The position numbers and the translations under genes are program-made. A stretch of 64,000 bases of DNA, taken from positions 248,001 through 312,000 of the forward strand of contig NZ_JAIOTY010000002.1 of the NCBI RefSeq assembly GCF_019931275.1. The letters run 5' to 3'. Positions 1-7,536 of the stretch are shown in pieces; the first letter of the stretch is position 1, and the number at the start of each line of letters is the position of its first letter. This DNA is from Nitratidesulfovibrio sp. SRB-5. GTDB lineage: Bacteria; Desulfobacterota; Desulfovibrionia; Desulfovibrionales; Desulfovibrionaceae. The notes beneath the pieces were generated by a model, which did not search any database, had not been told where the DNA came from, and worked only from the letters and a program-made list of their open reading frames with translations.

Positions 1-689
1 TGGGACTGTGCCTGTTCGAGGCCGAAGCCTGCCTTGCCTACACCGACGCCGACCTGCCCCCGGCGCTGGCCGCGCTGCCCCTGACCTGGCACGCCCACCT
101 GCCGGTGGATCTGGACTGGGGGGCCGGGCCGCACGGTGCGCCCGGCGCGGGCGCGGCGCGGGTGTGCGGGCTGCTGCTGGACCGGGTGGCTTTTCTGGGC
201 GCGCACCGCGCGGTGCTGCACCCGCCCACGCCGCAGCAGGCCGAGGCTGCGGGTTTTTCCGGTGCGGACGGCCCGGCCCGGCTGCTGGCGGCCTTTCTGC
301 GCGAATGGACCCGCCACGGTCGCGACCCGGCCTGCCTGCTGCTGGAAAACATCGCCGGGCAGGACCTGACGGACCTGCTGCCGGTCATCGGCGACGGAAA
401 CTGCAAGGTGTGTCTGGACATGGGCCATGTCCTGACCTACGGTCAGCATAGGTTGCCCGCATCCGCAGCACTGCTGGAGCGGGTGGGCATGGTGCACGTG
501 CATGCCCCCGGCGGCATGGACCGCCACCGCGCCCTCACCGAACTGACGGCGGAAGAAGCCGCCTGGGCCGCGAGGGTGTTGCCCGCCCTGCCGCCGGACG
601 CGGTGCTGATGGTGGAGGTGTTCGCCTGGGACGGGGTGCTGGCCTCGCTGCCGGTGCTGGAACGCCTGCTGGACGGGGAGCCAGCCTGA
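1..689 (+). CDS. CbiR-like TIM-barrel phosphodiesterase/isomerase family protein (5' end outside window)
   Basis: The reading frame is open from the left edge (codons begin at base 3) and stops with TGA at 687-689, so only the C-terminal ~228 residues are present. The fold signature is that of the xylose isomerase/AP endonuclease 2 family: an ENI strand end (LLLENIAG), the metal-site CLDMGH, an HVHAP motif, and a late VEVF glutamate. In relatives of this organism the best-fitting named member is CbiR, which removes the nucleotide loop of cobamides for remodelling; that assignment is from family knowledge and not proved by any residue here. A generic sugar phosphate isomerase/epimerase is the alternative. 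A DHH phosphoesterase gene follows 156 bases downstream on the same strand. Confidence 0.6.
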   Translation, partial: GLCLFEAEACLAYTDADLPPALAALPLTWHAHLPVDLDWGAGPHGAPGAGAARVCGLLLDRVAFLGAHRAVLHPPTPQQAEAAGFSGADGPARLLAAFLREWTRHGRDPACLLLENIAGQDLTDLLPVIGDGNCKVCLDMGHVLTYGQHRLPASAALLERVGMVHVHAPGGMDRHRALTELTAEEAAWAARVLPALPPDAVLMVEVFAWDGVLASLPVLERLLDGEPA

Positions 690-721
690 AACTGTCAGGC
701 GGGCATTGCCGGACGTCCCAT

Positions 722-757
722 ACATGCCGGGCATGCCAGACATGCCGGGCATGACGG
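722..757. repeat. Two 18-bp direct repeats
   Basis: Two adjacent 18-bp copies, beginning ACATGCCGGGCATG and differing at the last few bases, lie between the CbiR-like gene and the DHH gene. Each unit contains CATGCC-type short palindromes. No function is evident. Confidence 0.6.
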
Positions 758-845
758 GCAGTACGGGTTCGCGAACACCACAACATCACGGACATCACGA
801 GAGACGCGCATCGGGCATCACGCGATTCGGGGCCGAGAGGAGATC

Positions 846-2108
846 ATGAGTTACTTCCGGAAGCTGGAGACCAGGCTCACCCACCTGCAAGAGCTGTTCG
901 ACCGCGCCGAGCGCTGGCTCATCGTGATCAACGCCGATCCCGACGCCATGGCTTCCGCCCTGGCGCTGAAGCGCATCATGATCCATCGCGTGGACGATGT
1001 GGCCATCGCCCGCGTCAACGAGATCACCCGGCCCGACAACCTGGCCATGGCGCGCTACCTGCGCATTCCCATGGTCAAGCTTACCCCCACGCTGGCCGCC
1101 CAGTTCGACCGCTTTGCGGTGGTGGATTCGCAGCCCCACCACCATCCGGCGTTCAAGGACCTGTCCTTCTCGCTGGTCATCGATCACCACCCGCTGGTGG
1201 AAGATCATCCGGTGGTGGCCGACTTCAAGGAAATCCGCAACGAGTACGGCGCCACCTCCACCATCATGACCGAGTACCTGTACAATCTCGGCATCCGGCC
1301 CGGAAAGCTGCTGGCCACGGCGTTGCAGTTCGGCATCAAGACCGACACCGCCAGCTTCGAGCGCGCCTTCCACGACGTGGACATGCGCGCCTACCGCTAC
1401 CTGACCAAGTTCGCGGACCACGCCCTGCTTTCGCGCATCGTGCGCAGCGAATTCCGGCTGCACTGGCTGGACTACTTTTCGCGCGCGTTCATCAGCATGC
1501 ACAAGCTGGGCACCGGCCAGTACGTGTACGTGGGCGAGGTGGAAAACCCGGACATTCTGGTGGTCATCGCCGACTTCTTCATGCGGGTGCACGAAATCCG
1601 CTGGGCGGCGGTGTGCGGGGTGTACCACGACACCATCGTGGTCATCCTGCGCGGCGACGGCATGGGGCGCGACCTTGGCCGTTACGCCAGCCTGCAATTC
1701 GGCGACGTGGGTTCCGCCGGGGGGCACCGGGCCATGGCCCGCGCAGAGATTCCCCTGACCGCCGCCGATGGCCGCAACGTGGAGTTCTTCATCTACAAGC
1801 GGCTGCTGGCCCCCCGCAAGAAAATGCGGGCCAAGGTGGAGCCGAAGCCCGACCAGAAGCCCGACGCCAAGCCCGGTGGCGGGGCGGAATCCGCGCCCGG
1901 ACAGAAAACCGCCCAGAAGGCGGTGCCGCCGGGCGAGCGCAAGCCCGAGCAAAAGCCCCCTGCCGCGCTGCCTGCGGGCACGTCCGTCGCGCTGCCTGCG
2001 GGAACGTTCGGCGCGACGTCCGTTGCGCCCACTGGCGGAACGTCTGCCGCCTCGACCGGGGCGTCCGCTGCCGCCGCCGTCCCCCCGGTTCCCCCGGACG
2101 GCAAGTAG
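846..2108 (+). CDS. DHH-family phosphoesterase
   Basis: 420 residues; ATG at 846 follows GAGAGGAGATC, a good ribosome binding site. The N-terminal DHH domain shows the metal motifs NADPDAMAS (residues ~30-38), VVDSQPHHH and VIDHHPLVEDHP (the DHH signature). The DHHA1-like part ends in GSAGGHRAMARAEIP, the usual GGH substrate-binding motif. Such enzymes hydrolyse small phosphodiesters or nano-RNAs; the exact substrate cannot be told from sequence. From about residue 325 the protein becomes a low-complexity tail, first Lys/Pro/Glu-rich and then Ala/Ser/Gly/Pro-rich, about 95 residues long and unlike the rest in composition. The gene ends inside an 18-bp tandem repeat that repeats its own stop codon. 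It belongs to the same strand group as the CbiR-like gene. Confidence 0.85.
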   Translation: MSYFRKLETRLTHLQELFDRAERWLIVINADPDAMASALALKRIMIHRVDDVAIARVNEITRPDNLAMARYLRIPMVKLTPTLAAQFDRFAVVDSQPHHHPAFKDLSFSLVIDHHPLVEDHPVVADFKEIRNEYGATSTIMTEYLYNLGIRPGKLLATALQFGIKTDTASFERAFHDVDMRAYRYLTKFADHALLSRIVRSEFRLHWLDYFSRAFISMHKLGTGQYVYVGEVENPDILVVIADFFMRVHEIRWAAVCGVYHDTIVVILRGDGMGRDLGRYASLQFGDVGSAGGHRAMARAEIPLTAADGRNVEFFIYKRLLAPRKKMRAKVEPKPDQKPDAKPGGGAESAPGQKTAQKAVPPGERKPEQKPPAALPAGTSVALPAGTFGATSVAPTGGTSAASTGASAAAAVPPVPPDGK

Positions 2109-2162
2109 CCCCCGGACGGCAAGTAGCCCCCAGACGGCAAGTAGCCCCCAGACGGCAAGTAG
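2091..2162 (+). repeat. Four 18-bp tandem repeats carrying in-frame TAG stops
   Basis: Four back-to-back 18-bp units (2091-2108, 2109-2126, 2127-2144, 2145-2162) with core CGGACGGCAAGTAG or CAGACGGCAAGTAG. The unit length is a multiple of three, so the gene's TAG stop recurs in the same frame at 2106, 2124, 2142 and 2160. The repeat is therefore a reiterated 3' terminus (Pro-Pro-Asp-Gly-Lys-stop) of the DHH gene. Confidence 0.9.
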
Positions 2163-2367
2163 CACCCAGGCGGCAGGTTGCGCTGCCGCGCGCTTCCCTC
2201 CTCGCCGACAGCTTTCCTTCACAGGTATGTCGTTTTCGCACGCGGCGCGTGCTGTTTGCGGCGTGCGTACGTGCGTGTGCCGGCGGTGGCGAGCAGCCCC
2301 TTGCCCCGAGGGGCTCGGGGCGCCGGTGCGCATCTCCGCGTTGTCCGTGGCCGGATACGGAAATATG

Positions 2368-2405
2368 GCAAGGCCGCCCTCCGGGATTCCGGGGGGCGGC
2401 CTTGC
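2368..2405. terminator. GC-rich hairpin, possible bidirectional terminator
   Basis: A 12-bp perfect stem (2368-2379 with 2394-2405) encloses a 14-base loop that can pair further. It has no T-tract, so it is a weak intrinsic terminator candidate. It lies in the ~500-base gene-free stretch between the convergent DHH gene (+) and EAL gene (-). That stretch otherwise holds only the 18-bp and 9-bp tandem repeats. Confidence 0.45.
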
Positions 2406-2486
2406 GCGTGGAGGGAAGGGAAAGGAACCATGGCCGGGCGCAGGGGCGGTGGTGCTGCTGCCCGGCGCTGTGGCCGATCCGACTTT

Positions 2487-2522
2487 CAGTCAGGGCAGTC
2501 AGGGCAGTCAGGGCAGTCAGGT
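2487..2522. repeat. 9-bp tandem repeat, four copies
   Basis: CAGTCAGGG is repeated three times exactly and a fourth time as CAGTCAGGT. It lies just beyond the 3' end of the EAL gene. No function is apparent. Confidence 0.8.
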
Positions 2523-2607
2523 CAGCCGGGGCAGCACGGGCCACTCGTGTCAGTACGGGGCAGGGCGACCAGTACGGGCAGGGCCGGAGCGGGGTCCGGC
2601 GGGCACG

Positions 2608-3903
2608 CTACGCGCCGCGCCGCCTGCGGTCGGGGCGGCCCGCGTCGGCACACAGCACGTGGGGCGCGCCCGTGGCATCGGTGAAGCGCGCCGCCAGGGT
2701 CACGCACAGGTTGCCCGAGGCCCGCGAAATGTACGGGGCGGTCAGGCATTCCTCTATGCCGCTGCGCATGGGCAGGAAATATTCCTTCAGCGAATGGTCG
2801 GTGCCGCGCCGCGCGGGCTGGTAGATGAACCGCCTGCTGGCCGAGAGCCGGTAGGGGTTGCATACGGTGTCCGACACCTGGCGACCCGCGCCGTCCAGCA
2901 CGTACAGGCACTCCAGTGCCGACTCCGCGTTCAGGTAGCGGGCCAGCAGCTTGTCGAACTCGCCGGGGCAGGCATGGTGCAGGTCTTCGCGCAGGCGGTG
3001 CACGGCGCTGCGCAGGGTGGCCACGCGGCGTTCCTCTTCCTCCACCTGGGCCAGGGTGAGCGCCGCATAGGCGCGGGCCACGTTGTGCATGGCCGTGCCG
3101 CCTTCGGCCACGGCCCCTTCCGGCGAGGGCAGCGCGAACAGGAAACCCTGCATCACGTCGGCCCCCAGGTCCATCAGCAGGGCCGCCTCGCGCTCGTGTT
3201 CGACTCCCTCGGCCACGGTCATGGCCCCGATGCGCCGGGCCAGACCCACCAGCGCCCGCACCACCTCCTGGCGGTGGAACGAATCGGGCAGCCCGGATAC
3301 CAGCGAACGGTCCAGCTTGAGCACGTCGGGCTTCAGCGCGGCGATGCGCTCCAGGTTGGAATGCCCGGCGCCCACGTCGTCCAGGGCCACCAGAAAGCCC
3401 AGCTTGCGGTGGCGCGCGGCGAACTCCATCAGCGCATCGGTGTCGTCCACCTGCGATTCCACGATTTCCAGCACCACGTTGTTGGGGTTTACCCCGCTGG
3501 CTTCGGCCAGCCGCTGGATGTGCCCGGACCCCACCACGCCGCGCCGCAAGACGGCGGTGTCGATGTTCACGAACAGCAGCAGTTCCGGCCTGCGGCGCAC
3601 CATGGGGGCAAAGGCGGCAAAGGCCCGCTCGCGGCACAGGCGGTCCAGTTCCAGCGCGTTGCCGCTGGCGGCGGCGGTGGAAAACATGATGTCGGGCGGC
3701 ATCACCGCGCCGCCGGGCACGCGGCCCCGGCTCAGGGCTTCCATGCCCACCACGGCGTGGCGGCGCACGGAAACCAGCGGCTGGAACAGGGTGAACACGT
3801 CGGCAATGGCCACCCCCGGCACGGGGGGCGGGGTGGCGTGGGCGTGGACATGTGGTCTGGCGGGCGTGGGGGAACCTGCGCGCGCCGGGTTCGTGGCGAT
3901 CAT
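2608..3903 (-). CDS. EAL-domain protein with C-terminal YkuI/PDC-like sensor region
   Basis: 431 residues. After a ~35-residue variable N-terminus, an EAL domain (cyclic di-GMP phosphodiesterase family) spans roughly residues 38-265. Visible motifs are GMEALSRG, NIDTAVL, VLEIVES, VALDDVGAG, DVLKLDRS and AEGVEHE, with QGFLF near the end. The EAL glutamate, the DD pair and the KxD lysine are kept, so activity is plausible although DDFGTG has become DDVGAG. The C-terminal ~165 residues (SDTVCNPYR, TAPYISRASGNLCVTLAARF) resemble the PAS/PDC-like sensor at the end of YkuI-type proteins. No membrane segment is seen, so it is probably cytoplasmic. A small putative membrane protein lies directly upstream on the same strand. 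The ribosome binding site is weak. Confidence 0.8.
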   Translation of the reverse strand: MIATNPARAGSPTPARPHVHAHATPPPVPGVAIADVFTLFQPLVSVRRHAVVGMEALSRGRVPGGAVMPPDIMFSTAAASGNALELDRLCRERAFAAFAPMVRRRPELLLFVNIDTAVLRRGVVGSGHIQRLAEASGVNPNNVVLEIVESQVDDTDALMEFAARHRKLGFLVALDDVGAGHSNLERIAALKPDVLKLDRSLVSGLPDSFHRQEVVRALVGLARRIGAMTVAEGVEHEREAALLMDLGADVMQGFLFALPSPEGAVAEGGTAMHNVARAYAALTLAQVEEEERRVATLRSAVHRLREDLHHACPGEFDKLLARYLNAESALECLYVLDGAGRQVSDTVCNPYRLSASRRFIYQPARRGTDHSLKEYFLPMRSGIEECLTAPYISRASGNLCVTLAARFTDATGAPHVLCADAGRPDRRRRGA

Positions 3904-4043
3904 GCGGTCGTCTCGTTGGCGCGGCGGCGCGCGGGCAGAAATAGGGCCGGACCGGGGCGGCGGGCGGGGGAAGGGTGCCCCGGTCCGGCGGAGGGTGCGG
4001 GCGGCGGGGGTTGCTGGGGTGTCGCCGCCCGTTCACGCCGTGG

Positions 4044-4601
4044 TCAGTTCCTTCGCCAAGGCGAGGAACCGTGCGTGATTCCGTCGGGTTGCAGGTGGAG
4101 CGGCAGGGTGCTCCCCCCGGCGGAACAGTGCACGGAAGGAACCGCGAAGCCGGGCGCAGTGCCTGCGCCGGGTGCTTCCGGCGGAAAGCCACCGCCCGTT
4201 GCGTCTGCGTGTCCCCCATGGCGGGAGGCGGCGTGCGCACGGGCAAACAGTGACGCATCGTCATCGAAAGGGGTGTCGCCGGTGTTCGCGCCAACCTCCG
4301 TGGGCAGGCGCAGCAGGCTGCGCAACGAAGTGGCGGCCACATGCATGGTGAACACCAGCCACGCGCAGACCAGGGCCGCGCAGGCGATGCGGGCCGGGTC
4401 GCCGGGCAGGGCGGCGGCAATCACGCCCAGCCCGGCCGCCAGAAGGCACGAGAGCCCCGGCGCAAGGCCGCGCGAGGTGTGGCCGGGCGTGTCGCAGGCA
4501 CGTCCGGCGCCCGCGGGCGGCGCTGGAATGGTGGAGCCAGTGGACGCACCGGGGCAGGCAAAGGGCAGCACGTCCGCATGGGCCTGCGCAGCCATGGCCA
4601 T
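4044..4601 (-). CDS. Putative small membrane protein, function unknown
   Basis: 185 residues if it starts at the ATG at 4601, which is preceded by GGAGCGGGAC; the open frame continues upstream but the composition there looks non-coding. The middle holds two hydrophobic segments separated by a short turn (LSCLLAAGLGVIAAAL and IACAALVCAWLVFTM), followed by a short charged loop and a low-complexity C-terminal tail. It is not recognised. It lies 140 bases upstream of the EAL gene on the same strand and could be co-transcribed. The evidence is the hydrophobic pattern plus a plausible start only; it may be spurious. Confidence 0.45.
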   Translation of the reverse strand: MAMAAQAHADVLPFACPGASTGSTIPAPPAGAGRACDTPGHTSRGLAPGLSCLLAAGLGVIAAALPGDPARIACAALVCAWLVFTMHVAATSLRSLLRLPTEVGANTGDTPFDDDASLFARAHAASRHGGHADATGGGFPPEAPGAGTAPGFAVPSVHCSAGGSTLPLHLQPDGITHGSSPWRRN

Positions 4602-4980
4602 GTCGCGTCCCGCTCCGTGGCGGCGGGTTGCGTGGCGGGCTGTGGTATGGCGTGGCGCGGCGTGCATGACGTTGTCCGTACCCGGGCGGCAAGGGCCCGC
4701 ATGATTCTGTTGCTGGTTGTGCCCGTTCCGGCGGCAACCGGTGCGGGGCGGCACGGGCGGCACCACGCCGTCCGTGCCCGAATGATAGCAAAACGGGGGC
4801 CAATGGCGGCAACCCACCGGATTTCAAGGTTTGGACCGGTGCGGGGCAGGTTAGTGAGAGCGGACCGAGATGTATATAATGACAAAATTGAACACAGCAT
4901 GAGTGTTTAGTGAGACAAAAACGTAAATAACAAGCTGGCCTCCGGGGCGAGCAAAGATGGAGTTCTGCCGAATATTCCGC
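4602..4980. other. Gene-free, locally AT-rich stretch
   Basis: Between the small membrane protein (-) and the aromatic leader (+). Bases ~4860-4980 are clearly lower in GC than the surrounding sequence, as expected for a divergent promoter region. No convincing gene, repeat or hairpin was seen. Confidence 0.5.
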
Positions 4981-5010
4981 TTGACAGCCTTTGCGAGGCG
5001 GGCGTAGGTA
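4981..5010 (+). promoter_or_regulatory. Candidate sigma-70 promoter of the aromatic operon
   Basis: A perfect -35 hexamer TTGACA (4981-4986) is followed after 18 bases by TAGGTA(T) (5005-5010) as a poor -10. Transcription would begin near 5017, about 37 bases before the aromatic-rich leader ORF, as expected for an attenuator. The -35 is strong; the -10 is weak, so the exact start is uncertain. Confidence 0.45.
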
Positions 5011-5053
5011 TCCAGAAACACCTGAAAACGGATAACGTCAGGACACCACGACA

Positions 5054-5158
5054 ATGCTTTCCACCTCCGCCACCTTCACCACTGCCTATCGTACCAACTA
5101 TTACTTTTGGTACTTTTTTAGCTATGGAGAAGCCCGTGGCCGCATGGAGCGTGCGTAA
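5054..5158 (+). CDS. Aromatic-amino-acid leader peptide (attenuation sensor)
   Basis: A 34-codon ORF with ATG at 5054 and TAA at 5156-5158, too short for usual gene calling. AGGA lies about ten bases upstream. In the middle are the codons Tyr-Tyr-Phe-Trp-Tyr-Phe-Phe-Ser-Tyr (5099-5125): eight of nine consecutive codons are aromatic and all three aromatic amino acids are used. The ORF precedes a strong hairpin with a T-tract, then the first gene of aromatic biosynthesis. This is the classic layout of a ribosome-mediated attenuator, with stalling at uncharged Tyr/Phe/Trp tRNA as the signal. The peptide itself need have no other function. The aromatic run and position are direct observations; the role is inference. 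Confidence 0.8.
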   Translation: MLSTSATFTTAYRTNYYFWYFFSYGEARGRMERA

Positions 5159-5235
5159 GCATCTGACGAAGGTGTAAACACACGAAGACTCAAGGGGCCG
5201 CGGGCGAAAAGCCGGCGGCCCCTTTTCTGTTTTTC
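5132..5235 (+). terminator. Attenuator: antiterminator and terminator stems of the aromatic operon
   Basis: The terminator hairpin is at 5194-5222 (8 bp, a G-G mismatch, then 3 bp, loop GAAAA), followed by the T-rich tract 5223-5235. Its 5' arm contains GGCCGCGGGC (5196-5205), which can instead pair with GCCCGTGGCC (5132-5141) inside the leader ORF just after the aromatic codons: ten pairs with one G-U. Ribosome stalling on the Tyr/Phe/Trp run would leave 5132-5141 free to form this antiterminator. A ribosome reaching the stop codon would cover it and allow termination. No convincing 1:2 pausing hairpin was found by eye. Confidence 0.75.
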
Positions 5236-5462
5236 CGGCGGTGCGTTACGCGCGGCGCGCCCCGGAAGCGTGTGACCCGAAGGACCGGGCAGGCCGCAAG
5301 GCCACCCCGGGTCCGACGCCTGACGCTGCCGCATCAGCAGTACCCGGTACGCGGGGGGATTGCCCCCCGGCGCCCGCGACCCGAAGGTCCGGGCGCAAGG
5401 CAAGGAAACACGATCACGGCCAGTTGCGCCGCAACCTTTCCGAAAGAACAGGGGAACATACG

Positions 5463-6260
5463 ATGCAAATCGGCAAAAGAATCAGGATGGAGCGCATTTT
5501 CAACCGAAAAACCGGGCGTGCCGTCATCGTGCCGCTGGATCACGGCGTGAGCGTGGGACCCATCTACGGCCTTGTGGACATGCGCGAAACCGTGAACCAG
5601 GTGGCCGAAGGCGGGGCGGACGCGGTGCTCATGCACAAGGGCCTGGTGCGCTGCGGCCACCGCGAGGGCGGCCGTGACGTGGGCCTGATCGTACACCTTT
5701 CCGCATCCACTTCCCTTTCCCCCCGGCCCAACGCCAAGACCCTGGTCGCCACCGTCGAAGACGCCCTGAAGCACGGTGCCGATGGCGTATCCGTGCACGT
5801 GAACCTTGGCGACGAGACCGAACGCGACATGCTGGCCGACCTGGGCCGCATGGCCACCGTGGCCAACGACTGGGGCATGCCGCTTCTGGCCATGATGTAC
5901 GCCCGTGGCCCCCGCATCAAGAACGAGTTCGACCCCGAAGTGGTGGCGCACGCCGCCCGCGTGGGCGTGGAACTGGGCGCCGACGTGGTCAAGGTGGCCT
6001 ACACCGGCGACATGGACAGCTTCGCCCACGTGGTTGCCTCCTGTTGCGTGCCCGTGGTCATCGCGGGCGGCCCCAAGCTGGATTCCACCCGGTCGTTCCT
6101 GCAAATGGTTCACGACGCGGTGCGCGCCGGCGCTGCCGGTCTTTCCGTGGGCCGCAACATCTTTCAGCACGAACGCACTCCCGCCCTCGTCAAGGCCCTG
6201 CGCGGCCTGGTGCACGAGGATTGGGATGTGGAGCAGGCCATGGCCCTCGTCGGCGAGTGA
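5463..6260 (+). CDS. 2-amino-3,7-dideoxy-D-threo-hept-6-ulosonate (ADH) synthase / class I aldolase of the archaeal-type shikimate entry
   Basis: 265 residues from ATG 5463, chosen because AGGGGAAC lies just upstream; the frame stays open further upstream but without a start context. It is a class I (Schiff-base) aldolase TIM barrel of the FBA/ADH-synthase family: [12 protein letters not shown] near the N-terminus, [23 protein letters not shown] carrying the probable Schiff-base lysine, VVIAGGPK, and a C-terminal [10 protein letters not shown] phosphate-binding loop. ADH synthase condenses a 6-deoxy-5-ketofructose phosphate donor with aspartate semialdehyde, replacing DAHP synthase. The next gene is DHQ synthase II, its obligate partner, which makes the pathway assignment firm. 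It is the first gene behind the aromatic attenuator. Confidence 0.88.
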   Translation: MQIGKRIRMERIFNRKTGRAVIVPLDHGVSVGPIYGLVDMRETVNQVAEGGADAVLMHKGLVRCGHREGGRDVGLIVHLSASTSLSPRPNAKTLVATVEDALKHGADGVSVHVNLGDETERDMLADLGRMATVANDWGMPLLAMMYARGPRIKNEFDPEVVAHAARVGVELGADVVKVAYTGDMDSFAHVVASCCVPVVIAGGPKLDSTRSFLQMVHDAVRAGAAGLSVGRNIFQHERTPALVKALRGLVHEDWDVEQAMALVGE

Positions 6261-6407
6261 GGAGTGCCGGGATTCAGGGCACTTTCGCCCTCTGGCTGCG
6301 TCAGGCCGCGCCTTTTACTCCGGTCACGTACGAGAAGAGTACGCTCCCTTCGTAAAATGCTTGCCTTCCTTGCCAGAGAACGAAATTGCCCTGAATCCCG
6401 ACACTCC
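6261..6407 (+). repeat. Stop-codon-associated hairpin element, copy 1
   Basis: The element begins on the base after the ADH synthase stop codon. Its outermost arms (6261-6281 and 6387-6407) pair over 21 positions with one mismatch. Inside lie a second stem CTCTGGC/GCCAGAG (6290-6296 with 6372-6378), the conserved TGCGTCAGGCCGCGC, an apical stem TTTTAC/GTAAAA around the conserved TACGAGAAGAGTACGCTCC, and CTTGCCTTCCTT. It shares this plan with five other copies in the window. It lies within the aromatic operon, between ADH synthase and DHQ synthase II. Confidence 0.85.
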
Positions 6408-6530
6408 TGAAGGCATGTGAAGTGATGCGCCGCGAAAGACAATAACATGCAGACTTATTTGCATTTTCTTCCGGTGCGACACGGCGGGGTAAAGAGCGGT
6501 TCGCCGCCATGACAAAAATGTGAGGGGCCG

Positions 6531-7502
6531 ATGCGGACCATTCTTTTCAAGAGCGTGCCTTTCGACAAGGGCCTGGTGACCCTGGCGCTGGAATCGGGCG
6601 TGGACGGCATCATCGTGCCGCGCGCGCAGGTGGATTCGGTGGCGACGCTGGCCCGGTGCCGGGTGCTGGCAGACGAGGACGTGGCGACCATCGCGCTGTC
6701 GGCCAAGGCCGACGAAGAGGACGCCGCCGCGCGTCTGGCGCGGGGCGAAACCGTGGTGCTGGCGCGCGGGTGGGAGATCATTCCGGTGGAAAATCTGTTG
6801 GCGCAGTCCGACGACGTGGCCGTGGAAGTGGCCGATCTTTCCGAGGCGCGCCTTGCGGCGGGCATTCTGGAGCGGGGCGTGGCCACCGTGGTGGTGCTGC
6901 CCGAAGGCGCAGGCGAGCTGAAGTCCATCGTGGCCGACCTCAAGCTGTCGCAGGGCTGCATGGACCTGGCCCCCGCCGTGGTCACGGCGGTGGAGAACGT
7001 GGGCCTTGGCCACCGGGTGTGCGTGGATACCATGTCCATGCTGCGCCGGGGGCAGGGCATGCTGGTGGGCAATTCCAGCGCGTTCACCTTTCTGGTGCAT
7101 GCCGAGACCGAGCACAACGAATACGTGGCCGCGCGCCCGTTCCGGATCAATGCCGGGGCCGTGCATGCCTACGCCCAGATGCCCGGTGACAGGACCACCT
7201 ATCTTGAGGAACTGCGCGCGGGCGACGAGGTGCTCATCGTCAGCGCCGACGGTTCCACCACAGTGGCCACCGTGGGCAGGCTGAAGGTGGAGGCGCGGCC
7301 CATGCTGCTGGTGCGCGCGAAAGTGGGCGACGTGGAGGGCGCGGTGTTCCTGCAGAATGCGGAAACCATCCGCCTGACCCGCCCGGACGGAAGCCCCGTG
7401 AGCGTGGTGAGCCTGAAGGAAGGCGACCAGATCCTGTGCCGCACCGATTGCGCGGGCCGCCACTTCGGCATGCGCATCAAGGAGGACATCAAGGAATGCT
7501 GA
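6531..7502 (+). CDS. 3-dehydroquinate synthase II (archaeal type)
   Basis: 323 residues; ATG at 6531 follows GAGGGGCCG. It matches the MJ1249-type DHQ synthase family over its full usual length: SGVDGIIV near the start, ADEEDAAA, the central GHRVCVDTMSMLRRGQGMLVGNSS, and the C-terminal VGRLKVEARPMLLVRA and GDQILCRTDCAGRHFGM. It oxidatively deaminates and cyclises the ADH synthase product to 3-dehydroquinate, so no classical aroB is needed. It follows ADH synthase with hairpin element copy 1 in the gap; pheA begins 34 bases later. Confidence 0.92.
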   Translation: MRTILFKSVPFDKGLVTLALESGVDGIIVPRAQVDSVATLARCRVLADEDVATIALSAKADEEDAAARLARGETVVLARGWEIIPVENLLAQSDDVAVEVADLSEARLAAGILERGVATVVVLPEGAGELKSIVADLKLSQGCMDLAPAVVTAVENVGLGHRVCVDTMSMLRRGQGMLVGNSSAFTFLVHAETEHNEYVAARPFRINAGAVHAYAQMPGDRTTYLEELRAGDEVLIVSADGSTTVATVGRLKVEARPMLLVRAKVGDVEGAVFLQNAETIRLTRPDGSPVSVVSLKEGDQILCRTDCAGRHFGMRIKEDIKEC

Positions 7503-7536
7503 TGCGCACCACGCTGCAACGCCGGAGGACGCGGCC

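Noticed and set aside
1768-4704. A 978-residue open frame on the + strand across the EAL gene
   Set aside because: It is an antisense shadow caused by high GC and few stops. It covers the well-supported EAL gene on the - strand and shows no recognisable domain or start signal. Similar giant shadows over mutL (31530-34001), the chemoreceptor (44846-47305), polA (51526-54444), and one running across the minisatellite and HD-GYP gene (42150-44633), were rejected for the same reason.
5260-5400. Riboswitch in the leader between the aromatic attenuator and ADH synthase
   Set aside because: There are GC-rich hairpins (GGACCGGG type) but no match to a riboswitch class that I can recognise, and no second terminator.
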